From Massilia rubra (GTDB lineage: Bacteria > Pseudomonadota > Gammaproteobacteria > Burkholderiales > Burkholderiaceae_D), in assembly GCF_011682065.1 (NCBI RefSeq), contig NZ_VUYU01000006.1, forward strand, positions 248,001 to 312,000: DNA of 64,000 bases. The letters are read 5' to 3'. Shown here piece after piece: positions 25,991 through 34,497 of the stretch (its first letter is position 1; the number at the start of each line of letters is the position of its first letter). A model generated the notes under the pieces. That model ran no database searches. It was not told the origin of the DNA and saw only the letters and a program-made list of their open reading frames with translations. The translations under genes were made by a program, and so were the position numbers.

Positions 25991-28576
25991 ATGAAGAAGA
26001 CTTTTCCCATTGCCGTCATGCTGTTGTCCACCGGCACTGCTGTCGCACAAGAACCTGCGCCTCAAGCAGCCGCTCCAGACACTTCCGCCCCCGCCGCCAG
26101 CAAACCGGACGACATCCAGAGAGTCGTGATCGTTTCCACCGGTAGCCGCGGCTCGCAGCGCACGGTCGTCGATGCCCCGGTCCCGGTCGACATCATCAAC
26201 ACCAAAGACCTGAACAAGACCGGCCAGATTTCGCTCGACAAGGCCCTCGGCATGCGCGTGCCGTCCTTTAACACCGTGCAAACACCCGTCAACGACGCCA
26301 CCTCCCTGCTCGACCCTTACGAGATCCGCAACATGGGACCGAGCCGTTCGCTGATCCTGATTAACGGCAAGCGCAAGAATTCGAGCGCGCTGATCTACAC
26401 CCAGACCTCGCCCGGGCGCGGCGAAAGCGGCTCCGACATCTCGGCCATTCCGCAAGACGCGATCAAGCGCATCGAAGTGCTGCGCGACGGCGCCTCGGCC
26501 CAATATGGCTCGGACGCGATTTCGGGCGTGGTCAACATCATCCTGAAAGACAATCCCGAAGGCGGCTCGCTGACCGCGCGCGCCGGCGTGACCGGCGAAG
26601 GCGATGGCAAGATGGGCGCCCTGAGCCTGAACCACGGCATCCGCCTGTCCGACAAGGGCTTCGTCAACTACACCATCGACGTGTCGAAAGTGGGCCTGGC
26701 CGAACGCTCAGGGCTAGTCGACGGACGCGGCGACGCCGCCGACTTCGGCGCCAACCTGCAAAAGGATGTACTGCCGTTCTTGGCCCAAACTCCTACCGCC
26801 GGCAACATCAACGGCTCGCCCAAAACGCGCGCCAACAAGTTCCTGGTCAACAGCCGTCTCGACATCACCGACGACTTCAACATTTACGGCAACGCGGCCT
26901 ACGTCAAGAAGCAGGTCGACAGCTTCGCCAACTACCGCACGCCGTACTGGCGCGATACCGACTTCGGCCTGCTGCACGCGAGCGGCACGCCGTATACCGG
27001 CTACGGACCGCAGTTCATCGGCAAACTGGACGACTACAACGCGACCCTCGGCGCCAAGTTCACCGTGGGCGACTGGAACGCGGACGTCAGCGTGACTATC
27101 GGCGGCAACAAGCAAGCCTATGAAGTGCACAACTCGCTCAACCGGGGCATCGAAAACGCCCGCCTCGACGCCATCGCCGCCGGCAAGACCCCCGGCCCGC
27201 GCTCGCCGACCAGCTTCGACGCCGGCGGCACGCGCTTTCGCCACACGGTGGTCAACGCCGACGTGTCGCGCCAGCTGACCGAGGCCGTCAACGTGTACGC
27301 CGGCACCGAACTGCGCCAGGAAAAGTACGACGTCATCGCCGGCGAATTCGCTTCCTACACGGCCGGCGGCGCCGATTCGTACGCCGGCAACATGCCGGAA
27401 AACGCGCTCTCGGCCGACCGCAAGAACTACGGCGTCTACGGCGGCAGCATGTTCGACATCAGCAAGCAGTGGCTGGTCGACCTGACCGGGCGCTATGAAA
27501 AGTACAGCGACTTCGGCAACGCCACTGTCGGCAAGCTCAGCACCCGCTACAAGGTCAGCGACATGGTTACCTTGCGCGGTTCGCTCTCGAGCGGTTTCCG
27601 GGCGCCGTCGCTGCACCAGATTTATACCCAGAAGAAGCAGTATTCGTTCGTGGCCGGTTCGGGCATCCAGGTATCGGGCCTGACCAACAACCAGTCGGCC
27701 GAGGCGCGCGCGCTCAACGTGCCGCAACTGAAGGCCGAGAAGTCGAAGAACATCACGCTGGGACTGGGCCTCACGCCCGACGCCAACACCAGCATCACGC
27801 TCGACTACTATCACATCGCGCTGAAAGACCGCATCATCCTGGGCAAGGAAATCAAGCCGACCGGCGACCCGGCGCAGGAACTGGACAAGATCCTCGCCGC
27901 CGGCGGCGTGGTGTCGCTCAGTTTCTTCGCCAACGCGCTCGACAGCCAGACCTCGGGGATCGACTATGTGGTCAGCCGCAAGAATATTCCGGCCCTGGAC
28001 GGCAAGCTGGCGGTGAATTTGTCGGGCAACTACACGCTGAAAAACGAGCGCGATGGCGCCATCAACAACCCGGCCGCGATTGCCGCCGCGCGCCAGTCGG
28101 TGCTCGACGCGACCCAGGAAGCGCTGATGTTCACCTCGCGGCCGAAGCACAAGACGGTGCTCGGTCTCGATCTGGATTACAGCAAGTTCAACTTCTCGCT
28201 CAACAACACCGTGTACGGCCCGACCCAGTTCCGCAATGCCGGCCTGGACGATAACCTGGAGCTCAAGTTCAAGACCCGCAACGTGACCGACTTCGCGCTC
28301 AACTACCAGCTGAGCAACAACACCACGCTGTCGTTCAACGTCAACAACCTGTTCGACGTGCTGCCAAAGTGGGAGTTAAAGGCCGTCAACAACACCGCCA
28401 AGGGCAGCGAGATCCTGAGCAGCACGGCCAGGGATCCGAAGACCGGCATGACCCCGCGCGAAACCCAGGTCAACCTGATCACGTTTAACGGCCGTTATCC
28501 GATCGTGACCTACGATGGCTCGCATTTCAGCCAGTTGGGACGCATGTTCAATATGTCGGTGAACGTGCGTTTTTGA
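25991..28576 (+). CDS. Large TonB-dependent receptor (861 aa)
   Basis: 861 residues with signal peptide MKKTFPIAVMLLSTGTAVAQ, a Pro/Ala linker and a TonB-box-like IVSTGSRGSQRTV. The plug has IRNMGPSRSLILINGKRKN and the barrel entry IKRIEVLRDGASAQYGSDAI; the C-terminus NMSVNVRF is the final aromatic-ended strand. This longer class with NGKRK and SSALIYTQTSPGRG is typical of Xanthomonadales/Oxalobacteraceae receptors for diverse substrates (complex carbohydrate or siderophore); substrate not deducible. RBS AAGAGAGA precedes ATG 25991. No substrate-specific partner adjoins it. Confidence 0.93.
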   Translation: MKKTFPIAVMLLSTGTAVAQEPAPQAAAPDTSAPAASKPDDIQRVVIVSTGSRGSQRTVVDAPVPVDIINTKDLNKTGQISLDKALGMRVPSFNTVQTPVNDATSLLDPYEIRNMGPSRSLILINGKRKNSSALIYTQTSPGRGESGSDISAIPQDAIKRIEVLRDGASAQYGSDAISGVVNIILKDNPEGGSLTARAGVTGEGDGKMGALSLNHGIRLSDKGFVNYTIDVSKVGLAERSGLVDGRGDAADFGANLQKDVLPFLAQTPTAGNINGSPKTRANKFLVNSRLDITDDFNIYGNAAYVKKQVDSFANYRTPYWRDTDFGLLHASGTPYTGYGPQFIGKLDDYNATLGAKFTVGDWNADVSVTIGGNKQAYEVHNSLNRGIENARLDAIAAGKTPGPRSPTSFDAGGTRFRHTVVNADVSRQLTEAVNVYAGTELRQEKYDVIAGEFASYTAGGADSYAGNMPENALSADRKNYGVYGGSMFDISKQWLVDLTGRYEKYSDFGNATVGKLSTRYKVSDMVTLRGSLSSGFRAPSLHQIYTQKKQYSFVAGSGIQVSGLTNNQSAEARALNVPQLKAEKSKNITLGLGLTPDANTSITLDYYHIALKDRIILGKEIKPTGDPAQELDKILAAGGVVSLSFFANALDSQTSGIDYVVSRKNIPALDGKLAVNLSGNYTLKNERDGAINNPAAIAAARQSVLDATQEALMFTSRPKHKTVLGLDLDYSKFNFSLNNTVYGPTQFRNAGLDDNLELKFKTRNVTDFALNYQLSNNTTLSFNVNNLFDVLPKWELKAVNNTAKGSEILSSTARDPKTGMTPRETQVNLITFNGRYPIVTYDGSHFSQLGRMFNMSVNVRF

Positions 28577-28710
28577 TGCTGTGTTAAAGTCGCGCGTCGG
28601 CACGATCCTTGTGACCGAGCATCCGACGCGCGACCAATTACCGGCGGTGCAGCTACGCCGCTCAACGCGTTCCCAATCGACCGGCAACTTCCACACCGAA
28701 GCACACACCC

Positions 28711-29025
28711 ATGACAGTCCTTCCTCTTCCTCGCAGCGAGGATCTCGTGACAAGCGGTCCTTGCGAAAAATACGCCATGATGCATGCAGAGGGAGTTGGC
28801 GCTGCGCAGGCGTATGCAGCGATAAGATCGGATGGATCAGACCTGTTTGCTGCCATACGGATGTTGAGAAAAGTCTATGGCTTGACGCTGACGGAGGCAA
28901 AGATAGTCAGTGTTGAAGTCGACACAGGTCAATCGATCGAACAATATCTGGGAGGCTTGGAGCAAGATATTCTCGAAGTGCTAGACGATCTGCTGAACGA
29001 TGAGTACGTAAGCCGGCGAATGTAA
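28711..29025 (+). CDS. Hypothetical protein with L7/L12-C-terminal-like helix motif
   Basis: 104 residues from ATG 28711. The segment LFAAIRMLRKVYGLTLTEAK resembles the helix-turn of the bL12 C-terminal domain (IRxxxGLxLKEAK), followed by an acidic helical tail GLEQDILEVLDDLLN. Base composition is lower in GC than the neighbours, consistent with transfer. The last eight codons (DEYVSRRM) are read from the antisense of the vapC scrap at 29006-29101, so the natural end of the protein may have been altered at that junction. Function unknown; the bL12 resemblance is by eye only. Confidence 0.6.
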   Translation: MTVLPLPRSEDLVTSGPCEKYAMMHAEGVGAAQAYAAIRSDGSDLFAAIRMLRKVYGLTLTEAKIVSVEVDTGQSIEQYLGGLEQDILEVLDDLLNDEYVSRRM

Positions 29026-29101
29026 CAGCTGAAATGACCACGTCACCAACATAGCATGGCGCAAACCGCCTGGCCACCTGCTCAGGTTGCTGTTTCATCA
29101 A
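29006..29101 (-). pseudogene. vapC: vapC toxin fragment
   Basis: Reading from TTG/ATG at 29101/29098 the translation is KQQPEQVARRFAPCYVGDVV followed by ISAVTFAGLR, which I recognise as an internal part of VapC PIN-domain ribonucleases. The N-terminal catalytic LDTN motif is missing, and similarity stops near 29006 where the sequence turns into the antisense of another gene. Hence both ends are deleted and the toxin cannot be functional. It follows the vapB remnant directly, in normal vapBC order. Confidence 0.7.
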
Positions 29102-29338
29102 TTACAGTGCCTCCCGGTCTTCCTGCACCTGGTCGCCGCGTCCGTCAGCCATGAAATCGGATCCAAATCTGGCGAACTTGGTCAGTACACCAGCAAGCGG
29201 TCGGCGCGCGGGACGGATGCGGAGTTCGTCGCCGACACGTTCAATCTCCAGCTCAATGTCGAGGTGCTCATAGGCAAATTCAGCTGGGATTCGGACCGCC
29301 TGCAAATTTCAATTTTGAAAAATTTTAGTCGTCTTCAT
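29102..29338 (-). pseudogene. vapB: vapB antitoxin with in-frame TGA stop
   Basis: From ATG 29338 the frame reads MKTTKIFQN, then TGA at 29311-29309, then NLQAVRIPAEFAYEHLDIE and on to stop 29102. This equals a VapB/AbrB-fold antitoxin whose conserved Gly codon (normally GGx in K-x-F-x-N-G) has become TGA. A restart at TTG 29305 gives 67 residues lacking the first beta strand of the DNA-binding swapped hairpin. With vapC reduced to a scrap, the antitoxin is free to decay. GC is lower than the surrounding genome in the leader. Confidence 0.78.
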
Positions 29339-29387
29339 TTGGCTATCCACGTGTCGACGTCAATCTACTGTAGCACGCCCCCAGCTT

Positions 29388-30080
29388 CTAGGCCGCCACC
29401 ACGCACCAGTACAAGGCATCGTTGGCGCAGGCACCCGCGGGTATCCGCAAGCGGGGCGCTTCGTGCACCGAAACGGGCTGCTCATCACCGAGCAAGGACA
29501 CCATCGCCGGCACGTCGATGCCGTTGATCGCGGCCTGGAAGCGGCGGATCAGCTCGCGGCAGAGTTTTTCGCTGGCCGGCGCTTCCCCCTCATCCTCGCG
29601 CAGCCGCCGCCTGGCACGGGCCAGGTACTGGCGCGCGTTCACGGTCGTGGTCCCGAGCGCGGCGGCGATGTCGGCATGCCCGCACTCGAAAACCTCATGC
29701 AGGACCAGGGCCAGGCGCTCGGATGGCGACAGGCGGGCCAGCAGGCGAGCCAGCGCCTCGCCCAGTTCGGCGCGCCGCAGCAAGCCATCTTCGGGCGGCG
29801 CGCAAGCGACGGCGGGCGCCAGTTCCATGGCGCTGTGCGCCGCCGCCGCGTCGCGGGCGCGCTTGCGCAGGCGGTCGATCGACTGGCGCTGCACGACCGT
29901 GGTCAGCCAGGCCGCCGGGGTCGCCAGCGCCGCCTGTTCGGCGCCGTGCCACTTGAAAAAACAGTCTTGCACGATGTCTTCGGCTTCCGCCTCGCTGCCG
30001 ACGATGCGGCAACTGATCGCTTTCAGGCGCGGTCGCAGCTGTTCGAACAGGGCGCCGTCGGTATCGGTCGGGTGCGTCAT
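29388..30080 (-). CDS. ECF-type RNA polymerase sigma factor (SigJ/ECF41-like)
   Basis: 230 residues, start ATG 30080 with AAAGGAGATT at the right distance (an upstream start at 30191 is not supported). Sigma region 2 is visible as GSEAEAEDIVQDCFFKWH with WLTTVVQRQSIDRLRKRAR, and region 4 as LSPSERLALVLHEVFECGHADIAAALG with TVNARQYLARARRRLR. After about residue 170 comes a short tail FQAAINGIDVPAMVSLLGDE resembling the beginning of the SnoaL-like domain that regulates ECF41/SigJ factors; it is far shorter than usual (about 60 residues instead of ~110). No anti-sigma factor or ECF41 partner gene is adjacent. Confidence 0.9.
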   Translation of the reverse strand: MTHPTDTDGALFEQLRPRLKAISCRIVGSEAEAEDIVQDCFFKWHGAEQAALATPAAWLTTVVQRQSIDRLRKRARDAAAAHSAMELAPAVACAPPEDGLLRRAELGEALARLLARLSPSERLALVLHEVFECGHADIAAALGTTTVNARQYLARARRRLREDEGEAPASEKLCRELIRRFQAAINGIDVPAMVSLLGDEQPVSVHEAPRLRIPAGACANDALYWCVVAA

Positions 30081-30236
30081 CGGAATCTCCTTTATGGGCG
30101 TTGGCGCCACTTGACGCCCGGCACAGGCCGGATGTGACACGCCAACAATATATATCTTTGCTGTCACAGCGCGCCGGTCCGCAGGCGTCAAGCGGGTTCA
30201 AACTACTCCGTGATTCGACTCTACCGCAAAAGGACC

Positions 30237-30863
30237 ATGATGACTTCCACTTTTCCACAAGCGCTCGGCCTGGTGCCCACCGTCATAGAACAAACAGGGC
30301 GCGGCGAGCGCGCCTTCGACATTTACTCGCGCCTGCTGAAAGAACGCGTGATCTTTTTGGTGGGCGAAGTGACCGAGCAATCGGCCAACCTGATCGTCGC
30401 CCAATTGTTGTTCCTCGAATCGGACAATCCCGACAAGGATATTTCGCTCTACATCAATTCGCCGGGCGGCTCGGTGTATGCCGGCATGGCGGTCTACGAC
30501 ACCATGCAGTTCATCAAACCGGACGTGTCGACGCTGTGCACGGGCTTTGCCGCCAGCATGGGCTCGTTCCTGCTGGCGGCCGGCGCGATCGGCAAGCGCT
30601 ACGCCCTGCCGAATGCGCGCCTGATGATGCACCAGCCCCATGGCGGTTCGCAAGGCGTGGCCGCCGACATCGAGATCCAGGCGCGCGAAGTGCTGTATCT
30701 GCGCCACCGCCTCAACACGATCTATGCCGAACGCACAGGGCAAACGCTGGCGCAAATCGAGAAGGATTCGGACCGCGACAATTACATGTCGGCCGACCAG
30801 GGCGCGCAATATGGCCTGATCGACCGCGTGCTTGCCACCCGCGACGGTCAGGGCGGCCTGTGA
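30237..30863 (+). CDS. clpP: ATP-dependent Clp protease proteolytic subunit (solitary clpP)
   Basis: 208 residues from tandem ATG at 30237/30240 after AAAAGGACC. The serine protease triad is present: Ser in [14 protein letters not shown], His in MMHQPHGG and Asp in [13 protein letters not shown]. Other ClpP hallmarks are [18 protein letters not shown] and [10 protein letters not shown]. It assembles as a tetradecamer used with ClpX/ClpA. Unusually, no tig or clpX is adjacent; the flanks are an ECF sigma gene and a decayed nuclease, suggesting this is a second clpP copy whose ATPase partner is elsewhere. Confidence 0.95.
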   Translation: MMTSTFPQALGLVPTVIEQTGRGERAFDIYSRLLKERVIFLVGEVTEQSANLIVAQLLFLESDNPDKDISLYINSPGGSVYAGMAVYDTMQFIKPDVSTLCTGFAASMGSFLLAAGAIGKRYALPNARLMMHQPHGGSQGVAADIEIQAREVLYLRHRLNTIYAERTGQTLAQIEKDSDRDNYMSADQGAQYGLIDRVLATRDGQGGL

Positions 30864-30887
30864 GGGCCGAACATGCATGATCGGGGA

Positions 30888-31111
30888 GGCCCTCTCCAAC
30901 ACGATTGCGCTTGCGGGTAGCCCGAGAAACTCCAGCAAGACCGGATCGCGCAGGAATTCGCGCGCTCCGCTTCGCTGTCTACCCACAACAATGTGCGATA
31001 GTGGGTCCAACTCAATTCGCGACGCACTGCGTCGTGAATTGGAAATACCAGGCAAAAGCCGCGCATGTGACGCAAATTGCTCACGTCAAATCCTTTACCA
31101 AACTCTGCGAA
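30888..31111 (-). pseudogene. Decayed DUF1016 (YhcG/PDDEXK) nuclease fragment
   Basis: Two collinear blocks in different frames match the DUF1016 family. Block one (31111-30962) reads FGKGFDVSNLRHMRGFCL with DAVRRELSWTHYRTLLW, the N-terminal domain. Block two (30962-30888) reads EFLRDPVLLEFLGLPASA, which in intact proteins lies roughly 40-45 residues further on. An internal deletion joined them with a frameshift, and the C-terminal PDDEXK nuclease domain is gone. GC content is lower than the surrounding genes. This fills most of the gap 30864-31151. Confidence 0.75.
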
Positions 31112-31151
31112 CGACGGCACAGTGCGCCAACCGCCGGCCGCCACGCGCCCC

Positions 31152-32516
31152 TCAGCGCGGCGCCGCGATCCGCACGACAAAGCGGCAACCGCGCCCACCC
31201 AGTCCCGGCTCGAGTGCGACCGTGCCGTTCATGCGCAAGGCGGCCTGCCTGACAATCGCCAGGCCGAGGCCCGAGCCGGTCGTATCCTGCGACCTGGCGC
31301 GGTAAAAGCGCTCGAAAACATGCGCCAGGTCGGCCTGCGCGATCCCCGGCCCATCATCGGCCACGGCGAGCGTCAGGCAGCCGTCTTCCTGATCCAGTCC
31401 GACCACCACATTCGCGCCCGCACCCGCATAGCGCAGCGCGTTATCGAGCAGGTTGTCCAGGATCGATTGAAACGCCGGCACTTCCAGTGTGAACGGCAAG
31501 CGCTCGGGCGCTTCCAGGGCAAGTTCGATGTCCTTGTCCATCGCCGCCTGCGCCGCCCGCGCCAGGTGATGCCGCACCAGATGGGCCACGTCGATGGTGG
31601 CGGCCTCGCCCAGGCGCGCGTTGTCCACCCGCGCAAGCGCCAACAACTGCCCAATCAGGTGCGATGCGCGCGCGATTGCATGATCGAGATGGCGCTGCGC
31701 CTCGCGCCGCCCCTCGGGTTCGGGCTCGAAGGCCAGCACGTGGGCTTGGGCGGAAATGACCGCCATCGGCGTGCGCAGTTCATGCGCGGCGTCCTGCACA
31801 AAACCATGTTCGCGCGCGATCTTCTCGCGCAGCTGCGCAAGGAAACGGTCCAGCGCGCCCACCAGCGGCTTGAGTTCCACGTACGCCGGATCGACGCCGG
31901 TGGGCGACATGTCGTCGGTGCCGCGCGCGGCAATCAGTTCACTCAGTTGCCGCAGCGGGCGCATGCCGCGCGACACCGCGATCCAGACCGGCAGCAGGAA
32001 GCACGGAAACGCAATGAGCAGGTAAACGACCAGGTCGCGCCCGAGCGTCAGCAGCAAAAAGGTATCGTCCACCCGCGACACGGCAAGCGCCACCGACCAG
32101 CGCCCGGCCCCGCCCTTGAACACCCGGAACGTGCGGCCATTGACCAAGGCCGTGGTCAGCGAGCGCGGGTCGCCGGCGAGGCGCGCGGAACCGGCTGCGG
32201 GCGACAGGTACAGGCGCGTGCCATCCCGGTCGGTCAGCTCGACCAACATCACGACGGGAATGTCGTTGGCGCGGTAAAGCAGGTCGATTTGTTCCGAGGT
32301 GGCGGCGGCGACGGCGCGCGCCTCTCCCGCATTGTCGAGCCGTGCCAGCGATGCGACCAGTCCCCGCCCCACATCCTCGACACCCTTGTCTTCCGCTGCC
32401 TGGTCGTTGGCGCTGACGTACATCACCGCCAACAACAATAACCAGGCGATCGCAAACGCCATCAACAACGACAGGACCACGCGCCTGACCAGCGTGGGGC
32501 GCAAAAAATTCAGCAT
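31152..32516 (-). CDS. Two-component sensor histidine kinase
   Basis: 454 residues. TM1 at about 12-35 and TM2 at about 160-180 flank a periplasmic sensor domain; a HAMP segment follows (SRGMRPLRQLSELIAARG). The H-box is DAAHELRTPMAVIS (about residue 245), with N-box LLDNALRYAG, G1 VADDGPGIAQ and G2 TGSGLGLAIV. All kinase boxes are intact. It overlaps the 3' end of the response regulator gene by 7 bases, so the pair is translationally coupled. This QseC/PmrB-like layout usually senses cations, peptides or envelope signals; the ligand is unknown. Confidence 0.93.
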   Translation of the reverse strand: MLNFLRPTLVRRVVLSLLMAFAIAWLLLLAVMYVSANDQAAEDKGVEDVGRGLVASLARLDNAGEARAVAAATSEQIDLLYRANDIPVVMLVELTDRDGTRLYLSPAAGSARLAGDPRSLTTALVNGRTFRVFKGGAGRWSVALAVSRVDDTFLLLTLGRDLVVYLLIAFPCFLLPVWIAVSRGMRPLRQLSELIAARGTDDMSPTGVDPAYVELKPLVGALDRFLAQLREKIAREHGFVQDAAHELRTPMAVISAQAHVLAFEPEPEGRREAQRHLDHAIARASHLIGQLLALARVDNARLGEAATIDVAHLVRHHLARAAQAAMDKDIELALEAPERLPFTLEVPAFQSILDNLLDNALRYAGAGANVVVGLDQEDGCLTLAVADDGPGIAQADLAHVFERFYRARSQDTTGSGLGLAIVRQAALRMNGTVALEPGLGGRGCRFVVRIAAPR

Positions 32517-33169
32517 GGGACGAGCATGTAACCAACGCCGCGCACGGTGCGAATCCGATGGCCGCCGATCTTGCCGCGCAGGTTAAAGACATGCACATCG
32601 ATCGCGCCGAAGTTGACCGGCTCACCGAGCGGCTCGAGGCGCTCGGACAAGGCGCTTTTCGACACCACGACGCCCGCTTCGCGCGCCAGTTCGAGCAGCA
32701 GCTGGAATTCGCGGCGCGACAAGTCGACGGGACTTCCCGCCAGCCGCGCCAGATGCGCCTTCGGCTCGATTTCCAGCTCGCCGATGATCCACACTTGCCT
32801 GGACTGCTGCGCATAACGCCGCAGCACGGCGCGCATGCGCGAGGCCAGTTCCACCGTGGCGAACGGCTTGACGATGAAATCGTCCGCGCCGCCGTCGAGC
32901 CCCGCCAGGCGCTCTTCCAATGCGGCGCGCGCGGTCATGATGATGACGGGGATGGCGACGCCCTCGCCGCGCCAGCGGGTCAGCAGCGCTTGCCCGTCGC
33001 CGTCCGGCAGCGACAGGTCGAGCAGGATGCAGGCGTAATGCAGGCCCTCGAACGTGCGCGGCGCGTCACCGGCGCGGCGCAGCCACTCGCTGCTGAAGCC
33101 TTCCAGCTTGAGCGCCTTTTGCAGGGCTCGACCGAGGTCGAGATCGTCTTCAATGATCAGTATGTGCAT
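32510..33169 (-). CDS. OmpR-family response regulator
   Basis: 219 residues. Receiver domain with acidic pocket IIEDD and phospho-acceptor Asp in ILLDLSLPDGDG, Thr/Lys switch residues in IIMTARA and FIVKPFA. The C-terminal winged helix runs from about 125 with SRREFQLLLELA and VHVFNLRGKIGGHRIRTVRG-type recognition helix. First gene of the operon with the sensor kinase. A divergent serine hydrolase starts at 33258, so the regulator may control that gene, which is inference from position only. Confidence 0.94.
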   Translation of the reverse strand: MHILIIEDDLDLGRALQKALKLEGFSSEWLRRAGDAPRTFEGLHYACILLDLSLPDGDGQALLTRWRGEGVAIPVIIMTARAALEERLAGLDGGADDFIVKPFATVELASRMRAVLRRYAQQSRQVWIIGELEIEPKAHLARLAGSPVDLSRREFQLLLELAREAGVVVSKSALSERLEPLGEPVNFGAIDVHVFNLRGKIGGHRIRTVRGVGYMLVPC

Positions 33170-33257
33170 GGCGTATTATAGGTGCGCCAATCTTAAGAAT
33201 TGGAAAAGACTGCAGTTGCAATAATGGCGCCTTCTGATGATCTGAAGAAGGAATCGC

Positions 33258-34487
33258 ATGACCTTGTTATCGTATCTACCCGCAGTAACCCAGTCGATGT
33301 CGGGCGTCGCCATGCTCGCCATGCTGGCCGGATGTGGCGGCGGCGGCTCCGGCGATCCGGCCGCGAACGCCGGCAAGTCGCTCACTTGCGTCGCGCAGCA
33401 TCCCGGCGCGTCGGTGCCCGAACTGCTGGCCTGCAGCGCCGACCTGAATGGCAAGATCGACGCCGCCATGAAACCCTTCATGGCCGCCAACGGCATCAGC
33501 GCGGCGACGGTGGCCGTCGCCAAGGATGGCGTCATGCTGGCCGAGCGTGGCTACGGGCACCGCGACAGCGCCCGCCAGGTTCCCCTGCCGGCCGACGCCA
33601 TGTTCATCACCGCCAGCATCGTCAAGCCGGTCACCGCCGCGGCGATCCAGACCCTGGCGCGCGAGGGCGCACTGGCGCTCACCGACCATGTATTTTGCAG
33701 CGGAACCAACGCGCCATGCTGGCTGGCGCCCGCGCTGCTGGCGGCCGCGCCCGATGGCCGGATGGCCTCGATCACGGTCGCCCAACTGCTGGAACATCAA
33801 GGCGGCTGGGATGCCGCCATCAGCGGCGACCCGATGGTGTCCGAGTTCGACATCGGGCAGGCGCTCGGCTTGCGCGCGCCGCCGCAACAGGACGACATCA
33901 TCCGCTTCGTCCTGCGCGGGCAGCTCGATTTCGCCCCCGGCACACGAATCGCGTATTCGAATTTTGGCTATCTGCTACTGGGCCGTATCATCGAAAAGGC
34001 GTCCGGGGTGGGCTACATACCGTATGTTCAAGACAAGATCATGGGGCCGCTCGGTGTGCCGAAGGCCGACTTCGAGGGCATGCGCTCCTTGGTGCGCGAC
34101 CGTCACCCGCGCGAACCGGATTACATCACGACGGTGACGGCGCCGAGCGTCTTCGTCCCCGGCACCACCGTGCTGGCGCTCGACGGCGCCATCCGCGCCG
34201 ATAACTGGTTTGCGACCGGTTCGACCATCACCACCGCCAGGGCGATGGCGCTGTTCGCGGCCCACTACCGCATTCCGGACGGCGTGCCGCTGGCCGGCGC
34301 GAAAAACAATGGCGGCTTCAGCGGCGCCGATCCCGGCGTGGCAACCGTGCTGCGCCAACTGCCGTCGGGGGTCAGCTACGCCGTCATGATGAACAAGCTG
34401 GACGAGGCCCATCCGTCGGGCGAGGCCTCGTACCAGATGCAGGCGCTGCGGCGGATCGAGGAGGTCCTCACGGAAGCGGGCCTGTAA
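33258..34487 (+). CDS. Beta-lactamase-family serine hydrolase, lipoprotein-like
   Basis: 409 residues with a lipoprotein signal: AMLAMLAGC followed by a Gly/Ser-rich linker. The penicillin-binding-like catalytic set is visible: SxxK as TASIVKPV, YxN as AYSNFGY. The third KTG-type motif is only loosely matched (KNNGGFSG). These class-C-like hydrolases are usually esterases or D-aminopeptidases rather than beta-lactamases. ATG 33258 has GAAGGAATCGC upstream. Divergent from the two-component operon and converging on the LysR gene. Confidence 0.9.
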   Translation: MTLLSYLPAVTQSMSGVAMLAMLAGCGGGGSGDPAANAGKSLTCVAQHPGASVPELLACSADLNGKIDAAMKPFMAANGISAATVAVAKDGVMLAERGYGHRDSARQVPLPADAMFITASIVKPVTAAAIQTLAREGALALTDHVFCSGTNAPCWLAPALLAAAPDGRMASITVAQLLEHQGGWDAAISGDPMVSEFDIGQALGLRAPPQQDDIIRFVLRGQLDFAPGTRIAYSNFGYLLLGRIIEKASGVGYIPYVQDKIMGPLGVPKADFEGMRSLVRDRHPREPDYITTVTAPSVFVPGTTVLALDGAIRADNWFATGSTITTARAMALFAAHYRIPDGVPLAGAKNNGGFSGADPGVATVLRQLPSGVSYAVMMNKLDEAHPSGEASYQMQALRRIEEVLTEAGL

Positions 34488-34497
34488 AGGCCGTCCG

